Shown: one piece after another, positions 52,801 to 61,884 of the stretch | Numbering within the stretch: position 1 is the stretch's first letter | Layout of the letters: the number at the start of each line of letters is the position of its first letter | Made by a program: the position numbers and the translations under genes | Origin: Erinaceus europaeus | Lineage: Eukaryota; Chordata; Mammalia; Eulipotyphla; Erinaceidae | Direction of reading: 5' to 3' | DNA: 64,000 nt | NCBI RefSeq assembly: GCF_950295315.1 | Contig: NC_080165.1 | Location: 5,613,225-5,677,224 of the forward strand | Notes under the pieces: model-generated | What the model saw: only the letters and a program-made list of their open reading frames with translations | Told to the model about the DNA's origin: nothing | Database searches by the model: none

Positions 52801-53223
52801 GGATTGTAACCTGCACATTCAGGTTCTTTCAGTTAAAGGATCCTTCAGGATGTCTCTTTTCTATGGGCTGAGCTTTGGTCAAACCAGTGGTTCTTTGAAG
52901 TAGAAACAGAGGGAGACTTTTCCTTCTCCATATTTCTCTATGGTTCACTCCATCTCTTTGAACCAAGTCCGTGATCAACTGGTAACTGCTCAGTCACATC
53001 TGTCCTCATTACCCTCTACTGATTCTCTCCCCTTTCTCGATACCTTCTTAAATAGCTTTGTCAAGTCAGAATTCAGCCATTTACCGTTTATCATTCAATG
53101 GCTTTCAGTAAAAATCACAGTAAAATACCCTGTCAGCCTAAAAGGAAAATCCATACCATTTATATTTGCTACCCATACCAAACCCCCCAAACTCCCAGAT
53201 CTCCTACTCTTGATGTTTCCTAG
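52801..53223. other. No recognised feature
   Basis: A 104-codon open frame (52940-53254) shows no recognisable domain. Confidence 0.45.
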
Positions 53224-53238
53224 AAATACAGTTATGTG

Positions 53239-53502
53239 GGGAGTCGGGCGGTAGTGCAGCTGGTTAAGCGCAGGTGGTGCAAAGCACAAGGACCGGCATA
53301 AGGATCCCGGTTCGAGCCCTCGGCTCCCCACCTGCAGGGGAGTCACTTCACAAGCGGTGAAGCAGGTCTGCAGGTGTCTGTCTTTCTCTCCCCCTCTCTG
53401 TCTTCCCCTCCTCTCTCCATTTCTCTCTGTCCTATCCAACAATAATGACTACAATAATAAAACAACAAGGGCAACAAAAGGGAATAGTTTTTTTTTTAAA
53501 AA
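53239..53502 (+). mobile_element. SINE-A, short-tail form
   Basis: GGAGTCGGGCGGTAGTGCAG head, GGTTCGAGCCC box B. Duplication AAATACA(G/A)TTATGTG at 53224-53238 and 53503-53517. Confidence 0.95.
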
Positions 53503-53519
53503 AAATACAATTATGTGAC

Positions 53520-53990
53520 CTTTTTTATTTAGCATGCTGTCTTCAAGGTTACACACTGTAGAAGCTACCAGTACATCCTTTCTTTGAACTGCTTTGTCCT
53601 AGTACATGTAGAAACATACCACATTTTAATCTATCAACCCACTCGTCAGTCGTGGGTATTAGTGTCGCCTCTCCTTTGGACTGTTGTGAATAATGCCGCT
53701 GTGAACTACTGTAGGCGCGTTTCTGTGTGAACACGTCTCCACTTCTCTCGGTTGGTTATGTACCTAGAAATTGAATTGCTTAGTCATATGGTAATTCAGT
53801 GTTTAACATTTTGAGGAGCTGCCAAGACTGTTTTCCAAAGCAGCTGTACCGTTTTATATTCCCACCAGCAGTGTGTGTGTTCCAATTTCTCTACATGCTG
53901 GATAGTGTTTGTTAGGACCTGTCTAGTTGTCTTATTGCCACCCTGTGGGGTATAGAGTCATTTCCCAGCATTCTGACTTCCTCCTTTTCT
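53520..53990 (-). mobile_element. L1M ORF2 3' region, antisense
   Basis: GTACCTAGAAATTGAATTGC, CATATGGTAATTCAGTGTTT, TTTTCCAAAGCAGCTGTACC and TTCCCACCAGCAGTGTGTG match the reverse of a widespread old L1M segment almost word for word. Confidence 0.85.
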
Positions 53991-54049
53991 ACATGACTGG
54001 AACATTTTTCTGTGGCACCTTTTACTTTCTTGCCTTTATAAATTATTTC

Positions 54050-54205
54050 TGTTGTTTATTATCTGCCCCCTTGCCCTCTAGATGATTAAGTTTATGAGGA
54101 TAGAGACTTTTGTTTTCTTCTCTGAAGAAAATCCCAAGCAACTAGAATAGTGAGTGATTTGCTCTTGTTAAGTACTCACTCGGTAAATGTTGGTTGATTT
54201 AATCA
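54050..54205 (+). mobile_element. L2/MIR-type 3' end
   Basis: CCCTCTAGATGATTAAGTTT, GAGGATAGAGACTTTTG and TACTCACTCGGTAAATGTTG...GTTGATTTA follow the L2 3' end pattern ('tgctcaataaatgtttgttga'). Confidence 0.65.
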
Positions 54206-54639
54206 GTTAACAGGAAAGGCTGTGGATGGGCCATATCCCATTCCGTATATGCAAGTCAGTGTTTGTGATTTGCAGCTGAATTTGGAGGAAGGAGGATAGG
54301 CCCATTCGAATCCTTCACGCTCACATTACTGAGAACTGCGTAAGGTACTTAAGGAGTCTTGAAAAGTTAAAATCGACACAATGAATATTTCACCAGATTG
54401 ACTGGACAGGCTGGGTGTCTGTTCCCTCATGATTGGGTAATGTTACTGTCTGCTTCTATAAAACCTACAGCCTTTTCAAAGTATGTGTGGGAGGCACCAT
54501 TGACACAGGAAGGAAGTGGAGCGAGAGGCTGTGCTTTCATTCAACCACTTGAATACCTGTGCATTCTTTAACTAAACCTAACTGAATATTAGAACCAAAA
54601 GGTATATTGGAAATTGTGTGGGCTATAGAAAATGTCAAC
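54206..54639. other. No recognised feature
   Basis: Unique-looking intron. Confidence 0.5.
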
Positions 54640-54696
54640 ACCCCACTCTCTGAACTTGACAGATCATCCAGGTAGAAAATCAGTAAAGAAACGAAG

Positions 54697-54913
54697 GAAG
54701 GGGGCCAAGTGGTAGCGCACCTGGTTGAGCGCTCGTATTACAATGCTCAAGGATCCAGGTTCGGGACCCCTGCCCACACCTGCAAGGGGAAAGCTTTTCG
54801 AGTCGTTAAGCAGGGCTGCAGGTGTGTCTCTGTCTCTCTCCCTGTCACCCTTTCCCTCTTGATTTCTGGCTGTCTATCCAATAAATAAAGATAATAGAAT
54901 TAAAAAAAAAAGA
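54697..54913 (+). mobile_element. SINE-B inserted in L1
   Basis: GGCCAAGTGGTAGCGCACCT, AGGTTCGGGACCCC and tail CCAATAAATAAAGATAATAG. With the adjoining SINE-A it lies within one duplication, AAAGAAACGAAG, at 54685-54696 and 55226-55237. Confidence 0.92.
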
Positions 54914-55225
54914 GGGAGTCGGGCTGTAGCACAGCAGGTTAAGCGCAGGTGGCGCAAAGCACAAGGACCGGCATAAGGATCCTGGTTCGAGCCCCGGCTC
55001 CCCACCTGCAGGGGCATCAATTCACAGGCGGTGAAGCAGGTCTGCAGGTGTCTGTCTTTCTCTCCTCCTCTCTGTCTTCCCCTCCTCTCTCCATTTCTCT
55101 CTGTCCTATCCAACAATGACAACAACAATAATAACTACAACAATAAAAACAACAAGGGCAACAAAGAGAATAAATAAATAAAATAAATATAAAAAAAATT
55201 TTTTTTAATTTAAAAAAAAAGAAAG
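54914..55225 (+). mobile_element. SINE-A, short-tail form, in the SINE-B tail
   Basis: GGGAGTCGGGCTGTAGCACA head, GGTTCGAGCCC box B, CT-rich body, CAACAATAAAAACAAC tail. It was inserted into the A-rich end of the SINE-B, or arrived as part of the same unit. Confidence 0.93.
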
Positions 55226-55489
55226 AAAGAAACGAAGAAGCTAAATGAAGCGATAGATTAGCTAGAACTATTGGACATTTTCAGAATCATTCACCCCAAG
55301 AAACTGGAATACACATTCTACTCAAGTCCATATGGGTCATTCTCAAGGATAGACTATATGTTTGGCCACAAAGACATTGTCAACCAATTCAAGAGCATTG
55401 AAACCATCCCAGGCATCTTCTCAGACCACAGTGGAATTAAATTAACACTATACAACAAACAAAAAATTGGAAAAGGAAATTGTGTGGGC

Positions 55490-56142
55490 TGTTGGGATAT
55501 TGGACAGATGTGGTTGAGTTAGGCAGGACCCACAAACTACCATATTTCCCTGCGAGTGTTATTATTTACATATCAATCTTCTGCCTCGTTTTAAAGTGAC
55601 TCCTCCGCCACCGTATTACCCCCTCAGGGTATCACCCATTCCTGCTCGAGCTAAAACCCAGCCACCATTGCTAGGGAAGCCTTCTACCTTCCCAGAGTCC
55701 TTGTTTTCTCCTCCCCCTTTCCTAGCCAATCCTGTCCTGACTTGACTGGCCACTTCCGGAATTCTCCTATAAAAGTCACTCCTAGTGTCTCCCTCTCCCT
55801 CTCCCTCTCCCTCTCCCTCTCCCTCTCCCTCTCCCTCTCCCTCTCCCTCCCCCTCCCCCTCCCCCTCCCCCTCCCCCTCCCCCTCCCCCTCCCCCTCCCC
55901 TCCCCTCCCCCTCCCCCTCCCCCTCCCTCTCCCTCTCTCTCTCTCTTTCTCTTCTGTGTCCGACCTAGAGAAGACCTGGAGAAGGGCTGGCGTGCATAGT
56001 GGGAGGCAGCCATTTTTCTAGCTCCACATGGCCTAAACCTGCTGTGCTCACACCTGCTGGGACTCCCCCATCAATAAAGAATTGTATTACCACGCCGCCA
56101 CAAGTTCCTGTTCTGTTCTCTCTCCCGCGACGCCACCTGACA
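55490..56142 (+). mobile_element. Solo LTR of an endogenous retrovirus (653 bp)
   Basis: Starts TGTTGGGATATTGG and ends CGCCACCTGACA, with a perfect 6-bp duplication GTGGGC at 55484-55489 and 56143-56148. TATA box CTATAAAAGT at 55767-55776, then a ~160-bp pyrimidine repeat at 55790-55950, and the poly-A signal AATAAA at 56073-56078. The U3-R-U5 order gives + orientation. It differs from the two other LTRs. No internal retroviral sequence remains. Confidence 0.92.
55790..55950. repeat. (CTCCCT)n/(CCCCCT)n repeat inside the LTR
   Basis: About ten CTCCCT units, then CCCCCT units, then CT. It begins 14 bp after the TATA box, where transcription would start. Confidence 0.97.
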
Positions 56143-56148
56143 GTGGGC

Positions 56149-56529
56149 TAGAGAGGACGTGTAATAATTTTACCATATACCCCTTGGCTGGATTTTTGTT
56201 GTTGTTGTCTTAAGTGTACATGATAATATTAAAGCAGATTTTCTTTGGATGCACTAAATCCGAAGGTGACTGCATAGTCTTCTTTCTATTTCTCCCAGCG
56301 GGATAATTTTTGTTTTTTCCTTGCCTCAGTTTTGGAACACAGAGAGAAGGAACCATTATGGTCCACCTTTTTATTTATGGAGCATTTATTATTCATTATT
56401 TATCTGTTCCAGGGTACAAACCCATTTATATCAAAGAGTCAGATGAGTACTTATCTCCTTATACAATTGTCATAATTGAAATCAGTGGTTTCAGGAGTAA
56501 GAAAACCTTCCACGTCGGGTTTAAAATAG
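56149..56529. other. No recognised feature
   Basis: Sequence right of the LTR does not clearly continue the L1. Confidence 0.45.
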
Positions 56530-56665
56530 CCAACCACACAATGCGTGGCTGACCCATCAGCATCCAACCACACAATGCGTGGCTGACCCATCAGCATCCA
56601 ACCACACAATGCGTGGCTGACCCATCAGCATCCAACCACACAATGCATGGCTGACCCATCAGCAT
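56530..56665. repeat. 34-bp minisatellite, 4 units
   Basis: Units start at 56530, 56564, 56598 and 56632. The first three are identical; the fourth has CA in place of CG (AATGCATGG). Each contains CCACACAATGCGTGG, a short imperfect inverted repeat. Confidence 0.98.
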
Positions 56666-56975
56666 CCGTCTTCTGCTGATAGACCTGAACCATAACATCT
56701 TATTTCTTTATGAATGCAGTTGAGGAGACCCCCATGCTTTGTGTATATTCTAGGAGATGCACTATTGTTTGTTTAATACAAACTGAGCTTCAGATATAAG
56801 TTTGTTGAGCCACTGAGCTGACTAGTATCCCAGGCCTTTTATCTTTCCCAGTGGAAATCTGGTTCTTCCAGGACAGATGAACTCAGATAAGCAACGCATC
56901 TTCACTCACGAGTGGCTGAGAGCAATCTGCATCCAACATAGGATGTTACATATTTTGTTGTATTGCAAAGGACAT
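56666..56975. other. No recognised feature
   Basis: Unique-looking intron. Confidence 0.5.
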
Positions 56976-56978
56976 CTT

Positions 56979-57275
56979 TGGGGGCCGGGTTAAGCGCACA
57001 TAGTACGGCGTGCGAGGATTGGCGCAAGGCTCCTGGTTCGAGCCCTCACTCGCCACCTGCAGGGAGGATGCCTCACAGGGCCACAGGTGTCTCTCTTTCT
57101 CTTCCCCTCTCTGTCTTCCCCTCCCCTCTCAGTTTCTCTCTGTCCTATCCAAAAAGTTGAAAAAAAAAAAAAAAAAAAAAGAAAGAAAGAAAAGGTTGCA
57201 GGAGCAGTGGATTCACTGTGCAGGCACCAAGCCCCTGAGATCACTCTGGAGGAGGCAATAAACAAATAAATATTA
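56979..57275 (+). mobile_element. SINE-A, long-tail form, deleted head
   Basis: GGGGGCCGGGTTAAGCGCAC lacks part of box A; box B GGTTCGAGCCC is intact; poly-A with GAAA, then GAGCAGTGGATTCACTG module. Confidence 0.88.
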
Positions 57276-57395
57276 AAGAAACATGCATATCAGAGTGAAA
57301 TAAAGGATTGTTGATTTCGATTTCATTCTTCCTTCCTTTCTCTCTTTCTTTCTTTCACTTGATTTTGTCTTTATGTGCTACACTGAATTCTAAAG

Positions 57396-57570
57396 AGGGG
57401 CCAGGTGGTGGCACACCTGGTTGAGCACACATGTTCCCATGCACAAGGACCCAGGTTCAAGTCCCCAGTCCCCACCTGTAGAGGGGAAGCTTCTTGAGCT
57501 GTGAAACTGCTGAGCTTTCTCTCTCCCCCTTCCATCTCAGTTTCTCTCTATCTCTGTTCACATACATGAA
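57396..57570 (+). mobile_element. SINE-B
   Basis: GGCCAGGTGGTGGCACACCT, GGTTCAAGTCCCCAGTCCCC; the tail is degraded. Confidence 0.85.
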
Positions 57571-57592
57571 CAAGTAAGGAAAATATGTTTAA

Positions 57593-57944
57593 GGGGGTCA
57601 GGCAGTAGCACAGCGGGTTAAGCACACGTGGTGCCAAGCGCAAGGACCGACATAAAGATCCCGGTTCGAGCCCCCGGCTCCCCACCTGCAGGGGAGTCGC
57701 TTCACAGGCGCTGAAGCAGGTCTGCAGGTGTCTGTCTTTCTCTCCCTCTCTCTGTCTTCCCCTCCTCTCTCCATTTCTCTCTGTCCTAGCCAACAACGAA
57801 CAAAATCAATAATATAACAATAACAATAATAACCACAACGAGGCTACAACAACAAGGGCAACAAAAGGGGAAAAAAATGGCCTCCAGGAGCAGTGGATTC
57901 ATGGTGCAGGCACTGAGCCCCAGCAACAATCCTGGAGGCAGAAA
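57593..57944 (+). mobile_element. SINE-A, full-length long-tail form
   Basis: Head, box B (GGTTCGAGCCC), body, ACAACGAGGCTACAACAACA, GAGCAGTGGATTCATGG module. Duplication AAAATATGTTTAA at 57580-57592 and 57945-57957. Good reference copy for the long form. Confidence 0.97.
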
Positions 57945-57957
57945 AAAATATGTTTAA

Positions 57958-58705
57958 AAGTAAAGGTTTCCATCGGCACGAGGCACAGTGGGCATGTCTT
58001 GTTTTAAGAGACAATCTCATTGTTTATATGTGCTCTTGGGTGGATAAATTTCCTAATTTCATTTTCCTTTGGAGTCGTGCCACTTTTAGAAACTTTAAAG
58101 CTGCTGGTAGAACTCCTTCTGACTTGGTCAGAGAACTCTGGTCAGGAAAGTCCATTATTCTATTTCCTTTCCATTCTGTTTCCCTTTGTAGGTCTCCGCC
58201 CAGTCCTCCACCCCCACCGCCAAACCCCCAACCATCCTGTGATTCGAATCCGGTCTTTATCACTAAAGGCTAAGTCCTGGGAAGTGGCTGGGTTTTGGCT
58301 TTGAAATCTTCCTGATTGCTCTCCCACTTGGAATGTCAACTCTGGTCTTAATTCTTTTTGTTACGGTGAAAGACATTTACTCGCCTAGCCTTAAGAAGAG
58401 TTACTTTTGGTTCCAAGTTGTCATGACCTTCTATCCCAAGTTCAGACTATCTAGGTTATGAAACGGATACTTGTGAAGTTCTTCTTATTCCAAAGTATGT
58501 TTATTTAGTACCTATTGAGGCAGGGCCTGAGCAGCTCAGTGAGAAATATGAGAATATAAAGCATGATTAGATGGAAGGATGATGGCTGGAAATTTGCAAC
58601 ACACTACACATCACTGTGGTTACCATCCTTTGAACATTCCTTTGGATCTACTTTTCATCTTAGATATATGACTGTCGGCATGAATATCGTCCAAGAACGT
58701 CTTGC
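57958..58705. other. No recognised feature
   Basis: Unique-looking intron; open frames near 57950-58304 have no recognised domain. Confidence 0.5.
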
Positions 58706-58822
58706 CATTTTAAAAATTGTGGCAGAGAACACATAACATCTTAACCATTTTCAGTAGTGTACTTTCAAGTGTATTTACATTGTTGGGCCGCAGACCTCCA
58801 GGGCAGTTTCATCTTGAAAAGC
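58706..58822 (+). mobile_element. Old L1M-type 3' UTR fragment
   Basis: AAAATTGTGGCAGAGAACAC, ATAACATCTTAACCATTTTC, GTGTATTTACATTGTTGGGC and GTTTCATCTTGAAAAG follow the common 'cacataacataaaatttaccatcttaacca' L1M segment. Confidence 0.7.
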
Positions 58823-58952
58823 TTAAATCTTTTTTTTTGCCCCCCCCCTGTAAAACGAAGTCTTTTATTTATTTATTTTTTGTTCTCCCTTGCCTCCATA
58901 AGATTTATACAGAATATAGACTATTTCTGCAAAACACCACTTCCTCCTTTTT

Positions 58953-59095
58953 CAGCCATTTTTTTATTTGTGATAAATAGTGGGCTACAAGACTGTAAGC
59001 TGAGGGGGTCTGGTGCCACACCACACTCACCGCCAGAGTTCTGTGCCCCCCACCCTCCTGCCTTCCGAAGGTTGAACACCCATGGTTCTCACAAA
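58953..59095 (-). mobile_element. LINE-L-like, divergent terminal fragment
   Basis: TTTGTGATAAATAGTGGGCT, CAAGACTGTAAGCTGAGGGG and CACTCACCGCCAGAGTTCTG resemble the fixed end of LINE-L. A similar piece lies at 21985-22040. Confidence 0.5.
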
Positions 59096-59276
59096 GCCTT
59101 TGTGTTTCATTTTTTTTTTTTTTTTTGCAGATTCCTGTGTTTCCGTTCTCTCGATTCCATATATGGGTGAAGCCATTCAGTGATTGTTGAAAAACTTAAA
59201 TTCTATATGTACTAAAAACCTATTCCCCAGTTATTCAATCTTTTCCTCACTCTGTCACTAGTTAGTTCCCCACCCC

Positions 59277-59610
59277 AAAGGGTTATTGCTGGGCTCGGTG
59301 CCTGCACCATGAATCCACCGCTCCTGGAGGCCATTTTTTCCCCCTTTTGTTGCCCTTGTTGTTGTAGCCTCGTTGTGGTTATTATTATTGCATTGTTGAT
59401 GTTGTTCGTTGTTGGCTAGAACAGAGAGAAATGGAGAGAGGAGGGGAAGACAGAGGCGGAGAGAAAGACAGATACCTGCAGACCTGTTTCACCGCCTGTG
59501 AAGCGACTCCCCTGCAGGTGGGGAGCCGGGGGCTGGAACCAGGATCCTTAAGCTGGTCCTTGCCCTTTGTGCCACCTGCACTTAACCCGCTGCGCTACTG
59601 CCTGACTCCC
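59277..59610 (-). mobile_element. SINE-A, long-tail form without poly-T
   Basis: Begins directly at GGTTATTGCTGGGCTCGGTG without the usual poly-T, then body and head (TAACCCGCTGCGCTACTGCC). Confidence 0.93.
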
Positions 59611-59614
59611 TCCC

Positions 59615-59766
59615 TCTTTATTATTTTTTAATGAGAGAGCTAATGATAGAGAGAAACCAGGCTCTTCTGAACTGTGGCTTACGGTGGTTCTGGGGACTGA
59701 ACCTGTGTCGTCAGAACCTCAGGCATAAAATCTTTTGCATAACCATTAAACTGTCTTCCCAACCCC
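59615..59766 (-). mobile_element. SINE-C
   Basis: TTTTTTAATGAGAGAGCTAA, GGTGGTTCTGGGGACTGAAC, TGCATAACCATTAAACTGTC. Confidence 0.82.
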
Positions 59767-59835
59767 AAAGTAAAGTGTTTTGGAGAAGTTCACTGGTTCC
59801 TTTTGCTCATTTTAGTCTTATTTGGGATTAAAATT

Positions 59836-60112
59836 TTTTAAAAAAACTTTATTTTTTTCATATTTATTCCCTTTTGTTGCTTTATTGTTGTTGTTATTGA
59901 TGTCGTTGTTGGAGAGGACAGAGAGAAATGGAGAGAGGAGGGGAAGACAGAGAGGGGCAGAGAAAGACAGACACCTGCAGACCTGCTTCACCGCCTCTGA
60001 AGCGACTCCCCTGCAGGTGGGGAGCCGGGGCCTCAAACCGGGATCCTTACGCTGGTCCCTGCGCTTTGCACCACCTGCGCTTAATCCGCTGCACTACCGC
60101 CGACTCCCTTAA
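59836..60112 (-). mobile_element. SINE-A, short-tail form
   Basis: TTTATTCCCTTTTGTTGCTT, GAGAGGACAGAGAGAAATGG, head TAATCCGCTGCACTACCGCC. Confidence 0.94.
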
Positions 60113-60400
60113 TTTTTTTTTTTAAGACATGAAGCTAGTAATAGTAATGATAACTAATCCTTCCTGAGTTATTCCAGTGTGCCAAATGGCTTTCTTTAAA
60201 GTTATTTTTCACTTTTGCCATCATCTTTGTTTTTGCAATATCAGTGAAATAATGTATTCGGTGGCTCTGCCTCCCCTTAATCTATGCACACCAAAAATCT
60301 ATGCACACCAAAGACAATGTTCTATGATTTCACATAGTCCCACATATGCTGCTCTGTTATATATTAGTAACCCTTGGTAACATATTTCCATAATTTTTAG
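60113..60400. other. No recognised feature; small direct repeat
   Basis: ATCTATGCACACCAAA is repeated at about 60280 and 60297. Confidence 0.6.
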
Positions 60401-60404
60401 TATT

Positions 60405-60574
60405 TTTTATTACTGAGTAGAGACAAAGAACTTGAGATGGGAGTAGGAGGAGGGAGACAGAGAAGGGGAGAGACAGAGAGACCCCTGCAGCCCTGCTTCA
60501 CCACTGGTGAAGCTGTCCTCCTGCAGGTGGGGAAGCTTGAACCTGCTTAACCAGGAGCACCACCGCCAGGCCCC
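60405..60574 (-). mobile_element. SINE-B, deleted
   Basis: TTACTGAGTAGAGACAAAGA, CCCTGCAGCCCTGCTTCACC and CACCGCCAGGCCCC, with a deletion around box B. Confidence 0.85.
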
Positions 60575-61095
60575 TTTTTCATACTTTAAATTTAAACAAA
60601 TACAATAAATCACTCTGCACTGGGCCAAGACTCTGCTCTCAGCTTCTCTCCTGTCTTCTGCCTTAGATAAAACTCAGTAGCCTCGGGGACCATTGAGGTA
60701 GCGGAAACATGTGTTCAGTTCTGAGTCCTTATGGCCTCTGTTCTAATGCTGCAACCCAAAGTCTCCAAGCCTTCAGCTGCCCGTCCTGGCACCAACAGTC
60801 TTTCCCTACCCCCGTATAGACCATCATACTTGTTTAAATAGCATGCAGCTATTTAAACAAAGTATCCCTGAGCTACTCGGCCTCAGTTGCCTTTTGTAAA
60901 GCAGCTTTCTCTCTCCTGCCTCTGGTCAGGTAAGGGTGGCACTATTAAAGCTCCCCTTTGTTCTGAGAAGAGAGAGAGCCTGAGAGACACGCCCAGCACA
61001 GAGCTGGGAGTGCCAAGTGGTGCGGTTACAGTAAGCTAAGCCCCAGGCACCAAGGGGCAGCAAGCATCAACTCAGGTGAAGGTAAGCAGGGCAGA
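60575..61095. other. No recognised feature
   Basis: Unique-looking intron. GCATGCAGCTATTTAAACAA near 60840 forms part of a small inverted repeat with TTGTTTAAATAGC just before it. Confidence 0.5.
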
Positions 61096-61098
61096 CGC

Positions 61099-61305
61099 AG
61101 GGCCGGGCGGTGGTGCGCCTGGTTGAGCTCACATTACCAGGCATATGGACCCAGGTTCAAGCCCCTGGTCCCCACCTGCAGGGGGAAAGTTTTGCAAGGG
61201 GTGAAGCAGGGCTGCAGGTGTCTTTCGGTCTCTCTCCCTATCAACCCCTTCCCTCTCGATTTCTGATGGTCTCTATCCAATAAATAAACAAAGGTAAAAA
61301 AAAAT
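61099..61305 (+). mobile_element. SINE-B
   Basis: GGGCCGGGCGGTGGTGCGCC, GGTTCAAGCCCCTGGTCCCC, tail CCAATAAATAAACAAAGG. Confidence 0.92.
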
Positions 61306-61309
61306 AAAA

Positions 61310-61732
61310 ATTAAAAAAAGGAAAGAAAATCTTACTTTGTTCCGCAAACCCAAGAAATTTCTAATGTCTGAGAGACAATGACTTTGTGACCTTAAATGGT
61401 CTCAGTCTGCTTCTATCAACAGTGATGCTAATATTCGTGCTTCAGTCAAACCACTTTTGCCAAAGAAACACCATTTAAAACAAAACAAACAAACAAACAA
61501 AAAACAACTGTGGCTTCTCCTGTGTAGGAAAGCTGGCGGTGGGGGTGTTAGAATGCTAAAGCATCTGTGCAGGAGAATGTTTCATTTTACTCAACTTAAG
61601 ACGTCTTTCTCAATATGATATATACATATATGTATCTATTAGCTTCGCTGTATGTATGAAAATAATAAACGTGATCTGGGAAAATTTGTATTGGATTTTA
61701 CTTTTTATTAAATGAAAGTGTTTTAAAATATA
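61310..61732. other. No recognised feature
   Basis: Unique-looking intron with (CAAA)n near 61480. Confidence 0.5.
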
Positions 61733-61880
61733 TTTTAATGAGAGAGACAGACATACAGAGATTAAGATACAAAGATCAAGGTGAGCATGGCTCATCTTTG
61801 ATTTACGGTGGTGCTGGGGACTGAACCTGGGACCTCAGAGCCTCAGGCGTGAAAATCTCTTTGTGTCATCTCCCCAGCCA
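61733..61880 (-). mobile_element. SINE-C
   Basis: TTTTAATGAGAGAGACAGAC, TTTACGGTGGTGCTGGGGAC, GTGTCATCTCCCCAGCC. Confidence 0.82.
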
Positions 61881-61884
61881 CCTG

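Larger units (their letters stand above)
54640..55489 (+). mobile_element. L1 ORF2 endonuclease fragment, split by two SINEs
   Basis: GACAGATCATCCAGGTAGAA (54659-54678) and, after the SINEs, a frame at 55271-55522 reading YTFYSSPYGSFSRIDYMF and IFSDHSGIKL. The SDH triad belongs to the APE-like endonuclease domain of L1 ORF2. Ends at the LTR insertion; the rest of ORF2 is absent. Confidence 0.88.

Noticed and set aside
53239..53330. tRNA genes, from box A/box B heads
   Set aside because: The heads lack a cloverleaf-compatible 3' acceptor half and continue into SINE bodies with target-site duplications.
5327..60112. Many similar 60-120 codon open frames with phrases such as ERGGEDREGERKTDTC or GSRGLEPGSL
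   Set aside because: They recur wherever SINE-A occurs and are chance translations of its CT-rich body and tRNA head on either strand. They are not a protein family.
60840..60870. Inverted repeat around TTTAAATAGCATGCAGCTATTTAAA as a regulatory hairpin
   Set aside because: It is a striking but short palindrome in A/T-rich intron with no conserved context; it could be chance.
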